The position numbers were made by a program, and so were the translations under genes. The notes under the pieces were generated by a model that saw nothing but the letters and a program-made list of their open reading frames with translations, searched no databases and was not told the DNA's origin. Positions 1 through 6,336 of a stretch of 11,476 nt of DNA are shown piece after piece (position 1 is the first letter of the stretch; each line of letters starts with the position of its first letter). The DNA lies in assembly GCA_003695505.1 (NCBI GenBank), contig RFIY01000240.1, positions 1-11,476 on the forward strand, in the 5' to 3' direction. This DNA is from Candidatus Dadabacteria bacterium. Its GTDB lineage: Bacteria; J088.

Positions 1-750
1 ACGTTCGGCTACTGGGCCGAGGTCACCGCGACGATTCCCGCGTGGTGTGCGCACGCCGACGGATGGCGGCAGGTCCTCTGCGACTGGGACATGGAAGCCC
101 GCAGCGACTCGACCGCAACCACGATCTTTGTATGGATGACGCATGAGCTGCTCGACCTGACGATGGGCGACCGGCTGCCCGGCGGCCGCCATAGCGAGTT
201 CTGGCGCTTCATTCAGGACATTCCGCACTTCGAACAGAACGTCGACTGGTTGCTGCTGCGCCCGGCGACCGATCCGATCTGGGATCTGCCGGGCACCGTC
301 ACCCGCGAAACCAAGGCCGATACGTTCTCACGCGCGCTGGCCACAGCCGTTGCCAGTATCGAACAACAAGTCGGCCCGCCTGGTCCCGACTGGGCGTGGG
401 GCACGTTTCGACCGTTCGTCCTCAAGCACCTGTTCGGCGGCAAGAAGGCGATCGCCGGCCTCGTCAACAGTCCGGCATACCCCGGTCGTGGGCTGCCCAA
501 TACGGTCTTCAAGAATCAGTTCAACCGTGCCGATCGCAAGCAGATGCATGTGACCGCCGGTCCGGCGATGCGCATTAACATCGACATGGCGGACCCTGAA
601 GCCGCAGTCTATGATCTGGCGGGCGGCGAAAGCGGCTGGCCGGAAAGCCCGTATTACGCCAATGACGTCCCGAACTGGCTCGAAGGCCACATGCACCCCT
701 TGAGCGCGACGGATGGCGAGACGATCATACTGAGTCCCGCCACACCGTGA
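1..750 (+). CDS. Penicillin acylase (penicillin amidase) family protein, C-terminal part, 5' end outside the window
   Basis: The frame is open from the first base and ends at TGA 748-750, giving the last 249 residues of a longer protein. Family members are N-terminal-nucleophile hydrolases of about 750-850 residues, usually periplasmic and cut into alpha and beta chains, that cleave amides such as beta-lactam side chains or acyl-homoserine lactones. What is visible matches the end of the beta chain: a WAWG block near codon 132, then GLPNT, then a segment in which MHVTAGPAMRINIDMADPEA precedes GGESGWPESPYYAND and a closing WLEG. This corresponds to the family's 'R-x-V-x-D-x-x-D ... GGQSG-x-P-x-S-x-H-Y-x-D-Q ... 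W' ending. The signal peptide, spacer and catalytic Ser of the beta chain would lie upstream, so activity and substrate cannot be judged. The gene is convergent with the nucleotidyltransferase gene, only 4 nt away. The family call is firm and the substrate unknown. Confidence 0.85.
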   Translation, partial: TFGYWAEVTATIPAWCAHADGWRQVLCDWDMEARSDSTATTIFVWMTHELLDLTMGDRLPGGRHSEFWRFIQDIPHFEQNVDWLLLRPATDPIWDLPGTVTRETKADTFSRALATAVASIEQQVGPPGPDWAWGTFRPFVLKHLFGGKKAIAGLVNSPAYPGRGLPNTVFKNQFNRADRKQMHVTAGPAMRINIDMADPEAAVYDLAGGESGWPESPYYANDVPNWLEGHMHPLSATDGETIILSPATP

Positions 751-754
751 ATCA

Positions 755-1249
755 TTATGACACTCTCGCCGTTTCCTCTCGCAGCGCCTCGAGCATCGCC
801 GCGGTCAACAGATCCTTCTCGCGGCCCATGTGCTTCTTGAGCTCGACCAGCGTCTCGAGGTCAGCAATGTGAAAGCGAATGCCCTCCGCCTCGACTTCGA
901 TACTGGCGGGCGCAAGCTGATCGAACGTCTGTTGGTCGGCAACGAACGCGAGGACGTCCAGGCGACCGGCGCGCGTCGTCAACAAGTGGTGCCCCATACC
1001 AGCAAGCGCCTTGCGTTCCGGCCGCAACCCTCGATCCTCAAAGCCGGCATAACAGGCCTCAAGTTCCTCAAGCGCCGCCAGGAGTCGCTGGATATTTTGC
1101 TCGGTACGCTCGTAGACGATATCGAGATCGAACGTTTGCACCGGCGCACCGTGCAAGACCGCTGCAACACCGCCGACGACCACGAAGCGGCAGTCGTGCG
1201 CATACAGCACGCGCAGCAGTTCAATCAGATCGAGTTCGACGGACGCCAC
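755..1249 (-). CDS. MNT/AbiEii-like nucleotidyltransferase
   Basis: A 164-aa protein with the minimal nucleotidyltransferase fold: residues 21-34 form the strand-turn with GG at 26-27 (VVVGGVAAVLHG), the metal-binding D-x-D is Asp41/Asp43 (FDLDIVYER), and a third acidic residue follows in GRLDVL (Asp98). The C-terminal DLETLVELKKHMGREKDL region (130-147) is typical of this family, in which proteins often act as one half of toxin-antitoxin or abortive-infection pairs by transferring nucleotides to RNA or protein. All three acidic positions are present, so it is probably active. The start is GTG 1249, chosen because homologues have a short D-L-x-E-L-L helix before the first strand. This start overlaps the upstream 63-aa gene by 29 nt, and no strong SD is visible, which suggests translational coupling. 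The target and the toxin or antitoxin role are unknown. Confidence 0.78.
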   Translation of the reverse strand: MASVELDLIELLRVLYAHDCRFVVVGGVAAVLHGAPVQTFDLDIVYERTEQNIQRLLAALEELEACYAGFEDRGLRPERKALAGMGHHLLTTRAGRLDVLAFVADQQTFDQLAPASIEVEAEGIRFHIADLETLVELKKHMGREKDLLTAAMLEALREETARVS

Positions 1250-1412
1250 GACGCAGCTTCAGAATCGCGTTTGCATTGTTCTGCGTGACCCGCAGCCGTT
1301 CGGCCGGCGTCAGTGTCCGGAACCAGCGAATCAGCTCACGGTCGATCCCGCGCGCATCCTGCCCGCGACCGGGGCGAAACACTTCAGATGGCACCGTTGG
1401 CTGTTCGGACAT
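1221..1412 (-). CDS. Small hypothetical protein upstream of and overlapping the nucleotidyltransferase
   Basis: A 63-aa, strongly basic protein starting at ATG 1412. Its C-terminal half (about residues 27-58) looks helical and contains RWFRTLTPAERLRVTQNNAN followed by AILKLRRGVRR. I do not recognise a named domain, but short proteins with an 'LTPAERL' helix are often encoded just before MNT-type nucleotidyltransferases, and the 29-nt overlap with that gene supports co-expression. It lacks the R-x4-6-H motif of HEPN toxins, so this is not an ordinary HEPN-MNT pair. A perfect TATAAT lies only 6 nt before the ATG, and no SD or other in-frame Met is visible, so the message may be leaderless. It could be the cognate partner (antitoxin or adaptor) of the nucleotidyltransferase. 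That role is inferred from position only. Confidence 0.6.
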   Translation of the reverse strand: MSEQPTVPSEVFRPGRGQDARGIDRELIRWFRTLTPAERLRVTQNNANAILKLRRGVRRTRSD

Positions 1413-1418
1413 GATGTC

Positions 1419-1424
1419 ATTATA
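1419..1424 (-). promoter_or_regulatory. Perfect -10 box (TATAAT) close to the start codon of the 63-aa gene
   Basis: Read on the minus strand, TATAAT occupies 1424-1419 and the ATG begins at 1412. A transcript starting 6-7 nt after the box would begin at or next to the ATG. A possible -35 element, TTGACG, lies at 1444-1439 in the end of the photolyase gene, but its 14-bp spacer is short. The box may give the nucleotidyltransferase pair its own promoter, independent of the photolyase. It was found by eye only. Confidence 0.4.
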
Positions 1425-1440
1425 GCTGTGTCACCCGACG

Positions 1441-2826
1441 TCAACGTGGCGGCTGGGAGGCTGGGCGGGCCGCTCGAAACAACTGGACGGCACGTTCGCG
1501 CTGTTCCGCATGATCAACGATGGGCGCGGGGTAGCCCGGTGCCCGGATCCGGCCGTGCGGCCAGTGGATCGCCGGCGCCGGCACATCCGTCAGTTCGACC
1601 ACATTCGCGCGGATGAATGCGCCATCCGGATCGAACCGCTGCGACTGCCGCACCGGGTTGAACACGCGAAAATACGGCTGCGCATCGACGCCGGTACTCG
1701 CGGCCCATTGCCAGCCGCCATTGTTGGCGGCAAAGTCGTAGTCGATGAGCTGGCGGCGGAACCAGTCCTCGCCATGACGCCAGTCGAGCAGCAGATCCTT
1801 GGCCAGAAACGATGCGACGACCATCCGCAGCCGATTGTGCAACCAGCCGGTACGCGCCAGGTGACGCATCGCCGCATCGATGATCGGAAAACCGGTCTGC
1901 CCCTGCTGCCAGCATTCCAGGTGCGCCGGATCGCCGGGCCAGTCGATGCGCTCGGTATCCGGCTGAAAATTGCCGACCGCAACGCGTGGGAAGCGATCCA
2001 CGATCATATGATAAAAGTCGCGCCAGATCAGCTCGTTAAGCCAGGATTCCGCGCCGTCGTTATCGAACTGCAACGCCAGATCGACGCACTCGCGAATTGA
2101 TACCGTCCCGAACTTCAGATGCGGTGACAGCCGCGACGTCCCGGCGATCGCGGGAAAGTCCCTGGCGTGCCCATACTGATTGATCCTTTCGGCAAAGCCA
2201 TCGAGGCTGGCGAGCCCGGCCGCTCGTCCCGGCCGTATGAACAGCTCGTCGGTCCTGATCGGCAACGTCGCCAGGTCGACCAGCCGGCCACGAATGTCTG
2301 CGGCCGGCACCCAGCGCGGCCGGACGTCCGCGCCTTGCACACCAATCCGGTCCAGCGCTGCGCGCCAGGCGCGTGCAAAGGGTGTAAAGACCCGATATGG
2401 AGTCCCTTGCCTGCTGACGATTTCGTGACTTTCGAAGACGACCTGATCCTTGAACGTCACAGTGTGCATGCCCTGCGCTGCGAGTGCGCGAGCAACGTTC
2501 CGGTCACGTCGTTTCGCAAATGGCGTGTAGTCGCGATTCCAGTACACCGCGGTGGCGCCATTGTCCTTCGCAAACCGCGGCAGGACCTGAACCGGATCCC
2601 CGTGCAGTACGGCGAGTCGGGTGCCGAACCGGGCCAGCTCCTGATCGAGCTCGCGAAGGCTTGCCACCAGAAATGCATACCGACGCCGTCCGCCAGGACT
2701 GCCGCGATCGATGATCGCCGGATCAAGAATATACACGGCCAGGACCGGCGCGCCGTTCGCCGCCTCCGCCAGCGCCGTATTGTCGACCAGGCGCAAGTCT
2801 CGCCGCAACCAGATGATCCTTTTCAC
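1441..2826 (-). CDS. phrB: Deoxyribodipyrimidine photolyase (class I CPD type)
   Basis: Light-driven, FAD-dependent repair of UV-induced pyrimidine dimers in DNA. I chose GTG 2826 because the family's opening (KRIIWLRRDLRLVDN) begins there and an AGGGAG SD lies 10 nt upstream. The 461-aa product is normal for the family. Residues 1-130 are the alpha/beta antenna domain and about 190-450 the helical FAD domain. Visible signatures are NELIWRDFY (264-272, containing the catalytic-type Glu265), TGFPIIDAAMRHLARTGWLH (311-330), DLLLDWRHGE (344-353), and AANNGGWQWAASTG (366-379). Asn369 in NNGGW is the residue that distinguishes class I photolyases from most cryptochromes, which have Asp there. Tryptophans are kept where the electron-transfer chain is expected. 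The gene is divergent from the FAS1 operon across a 301-bp region with an operator-like dyad. Photolyase is a common target of LitR-type regulators, one of which is encoded at the right edge. Confidence 0.95.
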   Translation of the reverse strand: MKRIIWLRRDLRLVDNTALAEAANGAPVLAVYILDPAIIDRGSPGGRRRYAFLVASLRELDQELARFGTRLAVLHGDPVQVLPRFAKDNGATAVYWNRDYTPFAKRRDRNVARALAAQGMHTVTFKDQVVFESHEIVSRQGTPYRVFTPFARAWRAALDRIGVQGADVRPRWVPAADIRGRLVDLATLPIRTDELFIRPGRAAGLASLDGFAERINQYGHARDFPAIAGTSRLSPHLKFGTVSIRECVDLALQFDNDGAESWLNELIWRDFYHMIVDRFPRVAVGNFQPDTERIDWPGDPAHLECWQQGQTGFPIIDAAMRHLARTGWLHNRLRMVVASFLAKDLLLDWRHGEDWFRRQLIDYDFAANNGGWQWAASTGVDAQPYFRVFNPVRQSQRFDPDGAFIRANVVELTDVPAPAIHWPHGRIRAPGYPAPIVDHAEQRERAVQLFRAARPASQPPR

Positions 2827-3055
2827 ACGGATGCCACTCCCTGTGCTCCCTCGATATTCCTCGGGCGACGCCTGCGTTGCGATGCTGCCACTGCTGCGTC
2901 CACGCACTCTCTCTCTTTCCGGAGCGGGTGTCCTGGTGGTCCGACGGTTCGCAGCGAACTGGAATCGTTCACCACGCAGCGACAGCATGCCACCAACGCG
3001 ACCGCCGTTGCAACTCGACCAATTTAAACGATCGGACATAACGTTTTGAGCGTTT
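2827..3055. other. Long leader region upstream of the photolyase start
   Basis: About 230 bp lie between the photolyase GTG and the promoter/operator block at 3056-3084. On the minus strand the photolyase frame stays open through it from ATG 3039, adding 71 residues that are Arg/Ser/Gly-rich and match nothing I recognise. No SD precedes that ATG. I see no other convincing gene, tRNA or riboswitch. It is either a long 5' leader or holds a photolyase promoter that I could not identify. A direct-repeat unit (GACATAA, 3035-3041) and the sequence AAACGATCG (3026-3034) lie at its right end and both recur in the operator block. Confidence 0.45.
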
Positions 3056-3084
3056 TTGACATAATCATAAATATTATGTACATT
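3056..3084 (+). promoter_or_regulatory. Probable sigma70-type promoter of the FAS1-lipocalin-acyltransferase operon
   Basis: TTGACA (3056-3061), a consensus -35, is followed after 17 bp by TACATT (3079-3084), which matches 4 of 6 positions of the -10 consensus. Transcription would start near 3091, about 27 nt before the SD. The block is AT-rich in a GC-rich window, as expected for a control region. A 21-bp dyad fills the spacer, so the promoter is probably repressed or gated by a DNA-binding protein. Confidence 0.6.
3059..3079. promoter_or_regulatory. Candidate operator: 7-bp inverted repeat with 7-bp spacer inside the promoter
   Basis: ACATAAT (3059-3065) and ATTATGT (3073-3079) are perfect inverted copies separated by 7 bp. 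They begin inside the -35 box and reach the -10. A direct copy of the left half, GACATAA, lies 23 bp upstream (3035-3041 against 3058-3064). A TGTACA palindrome at 3077-3082 overlaps the right arm. It fits the T-n-TACA core I recall for CarH/LitR operators, but I could not check that. The location between divergent photolyase and FAS1 genes is typical for a site that controls both. Confidence 0.45.
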
Positions 3085-3127
3085 GAAAACGATCGAAAAG
3101 CAATATATGAACGCTATGGAGGCTCAT

Positions 3128-4402
3128 ATGCGATTTCCGCTTCTGCAACACTTTCTTTTCATCTTGGCGGCGGCTGGTCTGGCGATCGGCTGTAGCGGCG
3201 AAGACGAGGGTAATATCGCCTCGACAGCGAGTGCAGATCCAAGATTGACGACGCTCGTGACAGCTCTCGAGAACGCCGACCTTGTCGACACACTGGCCGG
3301 TCCCGGTACATTTACCGTCCTTGCTCCAACAAACCAGGCCTTCACGGACGCCGGCATCGATCTGGCCTCGCTGTCGGCTGACGAACTCCGACCGATCCTG
3401 TTGTATCACGTCATCGCCGGCGAACAGTACGCCAGCGATTTCGCCGCCGGAACCGTCGAAACACTCAGCGGCCAAGGCCTCACGGTATCCGTGGATGATG
3501 GGGTGGTTTTCAACGGATCGGCCCGTGTGATCGATGCCGACATTCGGGCGGGGAACGGGGTAATCCACGTGATCGACACGGTACTGATTCCACCCGCACC
3601 GTCGATCGTTGAGCTGGCCGCATCCCGCGAGGATCTATCAACGCTCGTTGCTGCGATCGAAAGGGCGGATCTCGTGACCACCCTGGAAGGCGAAGGGCCG
3701 TTTACGGTGCTTGCGCCGACGAATGATGCATTCAACGACCTTCTGCAAGAGCTGGGATCTACATCGCTCGAAGACCTTCCGGTGACCGACCTGACGAATA
3801 TATTGCTATACCACGTGTTCCCGGCGGCCATTTCCGCTGCTGACCTGTTTCCGGGTTATGTCCCGACGGCGAACCGCTCGATCGCGGTCCGGGTCGCCAT
3901 CGATGACGCGGGCGACGTTCTCTTTGACGAAGCAAGCCCGCTGCAGACCGACCTCCAGGCCAGCAACGGCTGGGTACACGTCGTGGATCGAGTGCTGACG
4001 CCTGTGACGCAGACCATCGTTGAGCTTGCGGTCGGCGCCGCACCCGAATTCGAAAACCTCGTCTCGGCACTGCAGAAGACTGGTCTGGACAAAGCCCTGT
4101 CCGCCGACGGTCCGTTCACGGTGTTCGCCCCAACCGACGCCGCATTTGACGCAATATCGTCGACCACCGCAACCCTGACGGTCACAGAATTGACGGACAT
4201 ACTGAAATACCACGTTGTTCCGGGGCGGATTTTTTCCTCGGATCTTGCAACAGGAACCGTCGAGACGCTGCTGACCGGCGAAACGCTTACGATTGACGTC
4301 GACGCCCTGACCGTCAACAGTGCACAACTGATCGGAAACTCACTTGACATACAGGGAACGAACGGCGTAATTCACGCGATCGACAAGGTTTTGATCCCCT
4401 GA
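3128..4402 (+). CDS. Lipoprotein with three FAS1 (fasciclin / beta-Ig-H3) domains
   Basis: A 424-aa envelope protein. Start ATG 3128 has GGAGG at 3118-3122, and it places a signal peptide at the N-terminus with Cys22 in ...GLAIGC as the lipidation site. Ser follows the Cys, so the outer membrane is the likely destination. Three FAS1 domains follow at about 30-155, 158-293 and 296-424. Each has the FTVLAPTN or FTVFAPTD block (62-69, 192-199, 330-337), a YHV motif (93-95, 228-230, 361-363) and a closing GVIHVID-like strand (144-150, 281-287, 413-419). FAS1 domains mediate adhesion or ligand binding; no enzymatic role is implied. Single-domain FAS1 proteins are more usual in bacteria, so three in tandem are notable. 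It is first in a probable operon with the lipocalin (116-nt gap) and acyltransferase genes. What it contributes to the light or oxidative response is not clear. Confidence 0.92.
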   Translation: MRFPLLQHFLFILAAAGLAIGCSGEDEGNIASTASADPRLTTLVTALENADLVDTLAGPGTFTVLAPTNQAFTDAGIDLASLSADELRPILLYHVIAGEQYASDFAAGTVETLSGQGLTVSVDDGVVFNGSARVIDADIRAGNGVIHVIDTVLIPPAPSIVELAASREDLSTLVAAIERADLVTTLEGEGPFTVLAPTNDAFNDLLQELGSTSLEDLPVTDLTNILLYHVFPAAISAADLFPGYVPTANRSIAVRVAIDDAGDVLFDEASPLQTDLQASNGWVHVVDRVLTPVTQTIVELAVGAAPEFENLVSALQKTGLDKALSADGPFTVFAPTDAAFDAISSTTATLTVTELTDILKYHVVPGRIFSSDLATGTVETLLTGETLTIDVDALTVNSAQLIGNSLDIQGTNGVIHAIDKVLIP

Positions 4403-4409
4403 TTCCTCC

Positions 4410-4483
4410 TGGGCAGCCAGAGAGCCAACACCTTGCCCGCGCGAAAACCTCCTCTCCGTGCCGCATCGCGCTCTGGCTGCCCA
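4410..4483. repeat. 13-bp perfect inverted repeat with 48-nt loop between FAS1 and lipocalin genes
   Basis: TGGGCAGCCAGAG at 4410-4422 is exactly complementary, in inverted order, to CTCTGGCTGCCCA at 4471-4483. The arms fill most of the 116-nt gap between the two genes. In RNA they would form a strong stem with a large loop, closing 35 nt before the lipocalin start. No T-run follows, so it does not look like a simple intrinsic terminator. It may be an mRNA stability or processing element, a partial attenuator or a protein site. Confidence 0.7.
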
Positions 4484-4518
4484 CTTCCAATCGCTCTGAA
4501 GAAAATAAAGGCCCTACG

Positions 4519-5133
4519 ATGAAAACTGCGACACTCCTGACTGCCATACTGACCCTCGCCCTGCTGCAGGCGTGCGGCGAGGCGCCAGCAGCCGACCGTG
4601 CGGACGACGTGAGGAATCCGGTTGAGCTGACGCTAACCCCGCTGGCGACCGGTACCGGTCCGGTTACCTCGGTCGGCACAATCGAAACCGAACGCTACCT
4701 CGGCACCTGGTACGAAATCGCATCGATCCCGCAGTGGTTTCAGTCATTCTGCGGCGCAGGTGTCCGCGCCCGGTATGCATTGCGCACAGACGGCCTGATC
4801 GAGGTCACCAACAGCTGCATCGACCGCAGCGGCAACTATCGTGAACTCAATGGCATCGCGGGGCCGTCGAATCCCGCGCGCAACGCCGAGTTGCAGGTGT
4901 CTTTCGTCGGTGAACGCCCCGACGAATTCGGAGGCGATTACTGGATCCTGTTCATCGATGAAGCGTATCGTCTTGCTGTCGTCGGAGAACCGTCCCGGAA
5001 GTATGGCTGGATCCTCTCCAGACAACCGGGTCTGTCGCAGGAGCGGCTTGACTTGGCGCTTGCCGTGTTCGCGAACGCAGGCTACGATACGTCATTGTTC
5101 GTCCTGGCGGATCAGTCCCCCTATCTGCCGTGA
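4519..5133 (+). CDS. blc: Outer-membrane lipocalin lipoprotein (Blc type)
   Basis: A 204-aa lipoprotein. The signal peptide ends in LLQAC with Cys19 as the lipidation site; Gly follows, so the outer membrane is likely. The mature part is a bacterial lipocalin: first signature RYLGTWYEIA (59-68) and second conserved region YWILFIDEAYRLAVVGEPSR (141-160) followed by GWILSRQPGL. Cys78 and Cys100 may form a disulfide. Blc-type lipocalins bind fatty acids or lysophospholipids in the periplasm and are induced by envelope stress. About 35 residues between the lipobox and the barrel form a longer linker than in E. coli Blc. A weak AAAGG lies 7 nt before the ATG. A lipid-binding carrier beside an acyltransferase and Cfa-like enzymes suggests handling of modified or damaged lipids, which is an inference. 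Confidence 0.92.
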   Translation: MKTATLLTAILTLALLQACGEAPAADRADDVRNPVELTLTPLATGTGPVTSVGTIETERYLGTWYEIASIPQWFQSFCGAGVRARYALRTDGLIEVTNSCIDRSGNYRELNGIAGPSNPARNAELQVSFVGERPDEFGGDYWILFIDEAYRLAVVGEPSRKYGWILSRQPGLSQERLDLALAVFANAGYDTSLFVLADQSPYLP

Positions 5134-5199
5134 ACCACTGCTCGTCCCATCTGCAGACACCGTAGTTGGACGGCGAACCCCTGGGTGGAAGGAGTGGTT

Positions 5200-6237
5200 T
5201 TGCCCTTCGGCCTTGCTCGCAAGAACGACTGGCGAACGCACCTGTTGCGGCGGGCGATCACCGTCCCCTCCTTCCTGGCGGCAACCGTCCTGGGCGTTTT
5301 CATCGCGCCCGCCGTACTGGGGACGACATTTTGCGTCGACGTGATTCGGGGCCGCCGGCAGCTACCCGCAACCCGCGCAACAATCTTTTTCCTCTATTTC
5401 CTCTGTTGTGAAACATGGGGCATCACTGCTGCGCTTGCCATCTGGCTGTTGACGGCCGGGGGACGGATCGGCGGCTCACGACGCTATATGGACTGGAATT
5501 TCGCGCTGCAGCGGATCTGGTCGGGCGCGTTGTTTCGCGGTGCGCTGCGCATCTTTTCGATGCGGTTCGAAACACCGGACGTTACGGCCCTTCCGTTGCC
5601 GCACATCCTGCTGGTACGACACGCCAGCACCGCCGACTCTGTACTGGCGGCCGCGTGTATTGCGAATCCGTTACGCATCCACTACGCCTACACGTTGAAA
5701 ACGGAATTGCTGCTCGACCCCTGCCTCGATATCGTCGGCAATCGCATCCCCAACGCGTTCATCGACCGCGAAGCGACCCGCAAGCGATTGCAGGTCGAAC
5801 GGCTGCTTGCCCTGGTGCCGGCAGTCCGTAGCGATCCGCGTGGCGCATTTCTGATTTTCCCGGAAGGCACGCGTTTCTCCCAGGATCGACTGCAACGAGA
5901 ACTCGCTCGCCTCGTAGCTGCGGATCGTAGCGATCTGCTCCGTCTGGCCCGAACGTTTCAGCATGTACTGCCACCGCGCACAACCGGTGTCTATGCCCTG
6001 CATGAGGCGCTGCCACATGCACCCATTGTCATTCTGGGCCATACCGGTTTCGAAGGCGCACGCACGATGGGAGACTTCCTTCGCGGGGATCTGATCGGTC
6101 GAACGATCCGGACGAAAACCTGGTTTTTTACGGCAGATGACATTCCTGCCGACCGGAACGCCTTCGACCTCTGGCTGTTCGAGCGTTGGAAGGAGCTGGA
6201 TGAATGGATCCTGCAGCAACGCACCGTACCGACGTAG
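5200..6237 (+). CDS. Membrane-anchored PlsC-type (1-acylglycerol-3-phosphate O-acyltransferase-like) acyltransferase
   Basis: A 345-aa protein that would transfer an acyl chain to a lysophospholipid-type acceptor at the inner membrane. I chose TTG 5200 because AAGGAG (5189-5194) lies 5 nt upstream; the alternative GTG 5185 lacks an SD. Two hydrophobic segments, about residues 19-47 and 59-85, anchor the N-terminus. The acyltransferase motifs are HASTAD (His141 to Asp146, the H-x4-D catalytic pair) and FPEGTRFS (220-227, acceptor binding). The usual Asn before the catalytic His is Arg140 here. Overall layout, including the TTGVYAL segment at 261-267, resembles the YihG-like long PlsC branch rather than housekeeping PlsC of about 245 residues. 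It lies 66 nt after the lipocalin gene, probably in the same transcript, and converges on the Cfa operon. Its substrate is unknown. Confidence 0.88.
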   Translation: MPFGLARKNDWRTHLLRRAITVPSFLAATVLGVFIAPAVLGTTFCVDVIRGRRQLPATRATIFFLYFLCCETWGITAALAIWLLTAGGRIGGSRRYMDWNFALQRIWSGALFRGALRIFSMRFETPDVTALPLPHILLVRHASTADSVLAAACIANPLRIHYAYTLKTELLLDPCLDIVGNRIPNAFIDREATRKRLQVERLLALVPAVRSDPRGAFLIFPEGTRFSQDRLQRELARLVAADRSDLLRLARTFQHVLPPRTTGVYALHEALPHAPIVILGHTGFEGARTMGDFLRGDLIGRTIRTKTWFFTADDIPADRNAFDLWLFERWKELDEWILQQRTVPT

Positions 6238-6336
6238 AACGCGCACGCGCCGTCGACGATTGTCGACAACCAGCCCCCAGTCGCAAGTTCGGCGCAGATC
6301 CGCGCTCGCTCCAGCTCGCGCGGTGTCCGAATCCGT
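6238..6336. other. Short convergent intergenic region with a small hairpin
   Basis: These 99 bp separate the ends of the acyltransferase (+) and cfa (-) genes. GTCGAC-GATT-GTCGAC at 6252-6267 can form a 6-bp stem with a 4-nt loop on either strand. Neither strand has a following T-run, so it is at best a weak terminator. Nothing else is visible. Confidence 0.35.

Noticed and set aside
1221-1412. HEPN toxin partner for the nucleotidyltransferase
   Set aside because: The 63-aa protein is too short for a HEPN domain and lacks the R-x4-6-H motif.
2167-3027. A 286-codon plus-strand open frame opposite the photolyase
   Set aside because: It lies over the conserved photolyase coding sequence and has no family features.
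2824-3039. 71-residue N-terminal extension of the photolyase from ATG 3039
   Set aside because: It has no SD and no resemblance to the family, while GTG 2826 has an SD and starts exactly at the conserved photolyase N-terminus.
3083-3127. TTG 3083 as the start of the FAS1 lipoprotein
   Set aside because: It would put 15 polar residues ahead of the signal peptide and overlap the -10 box; ATG 3128 has a GGAGG SD.
6252-6267. GTCGAC-GATT-GTCGAC hairpin as a bidirectional terminator
   Set aside because: The stem is only 6 bp and there is no T-run on either strand; listed only as part of the convergent gap.
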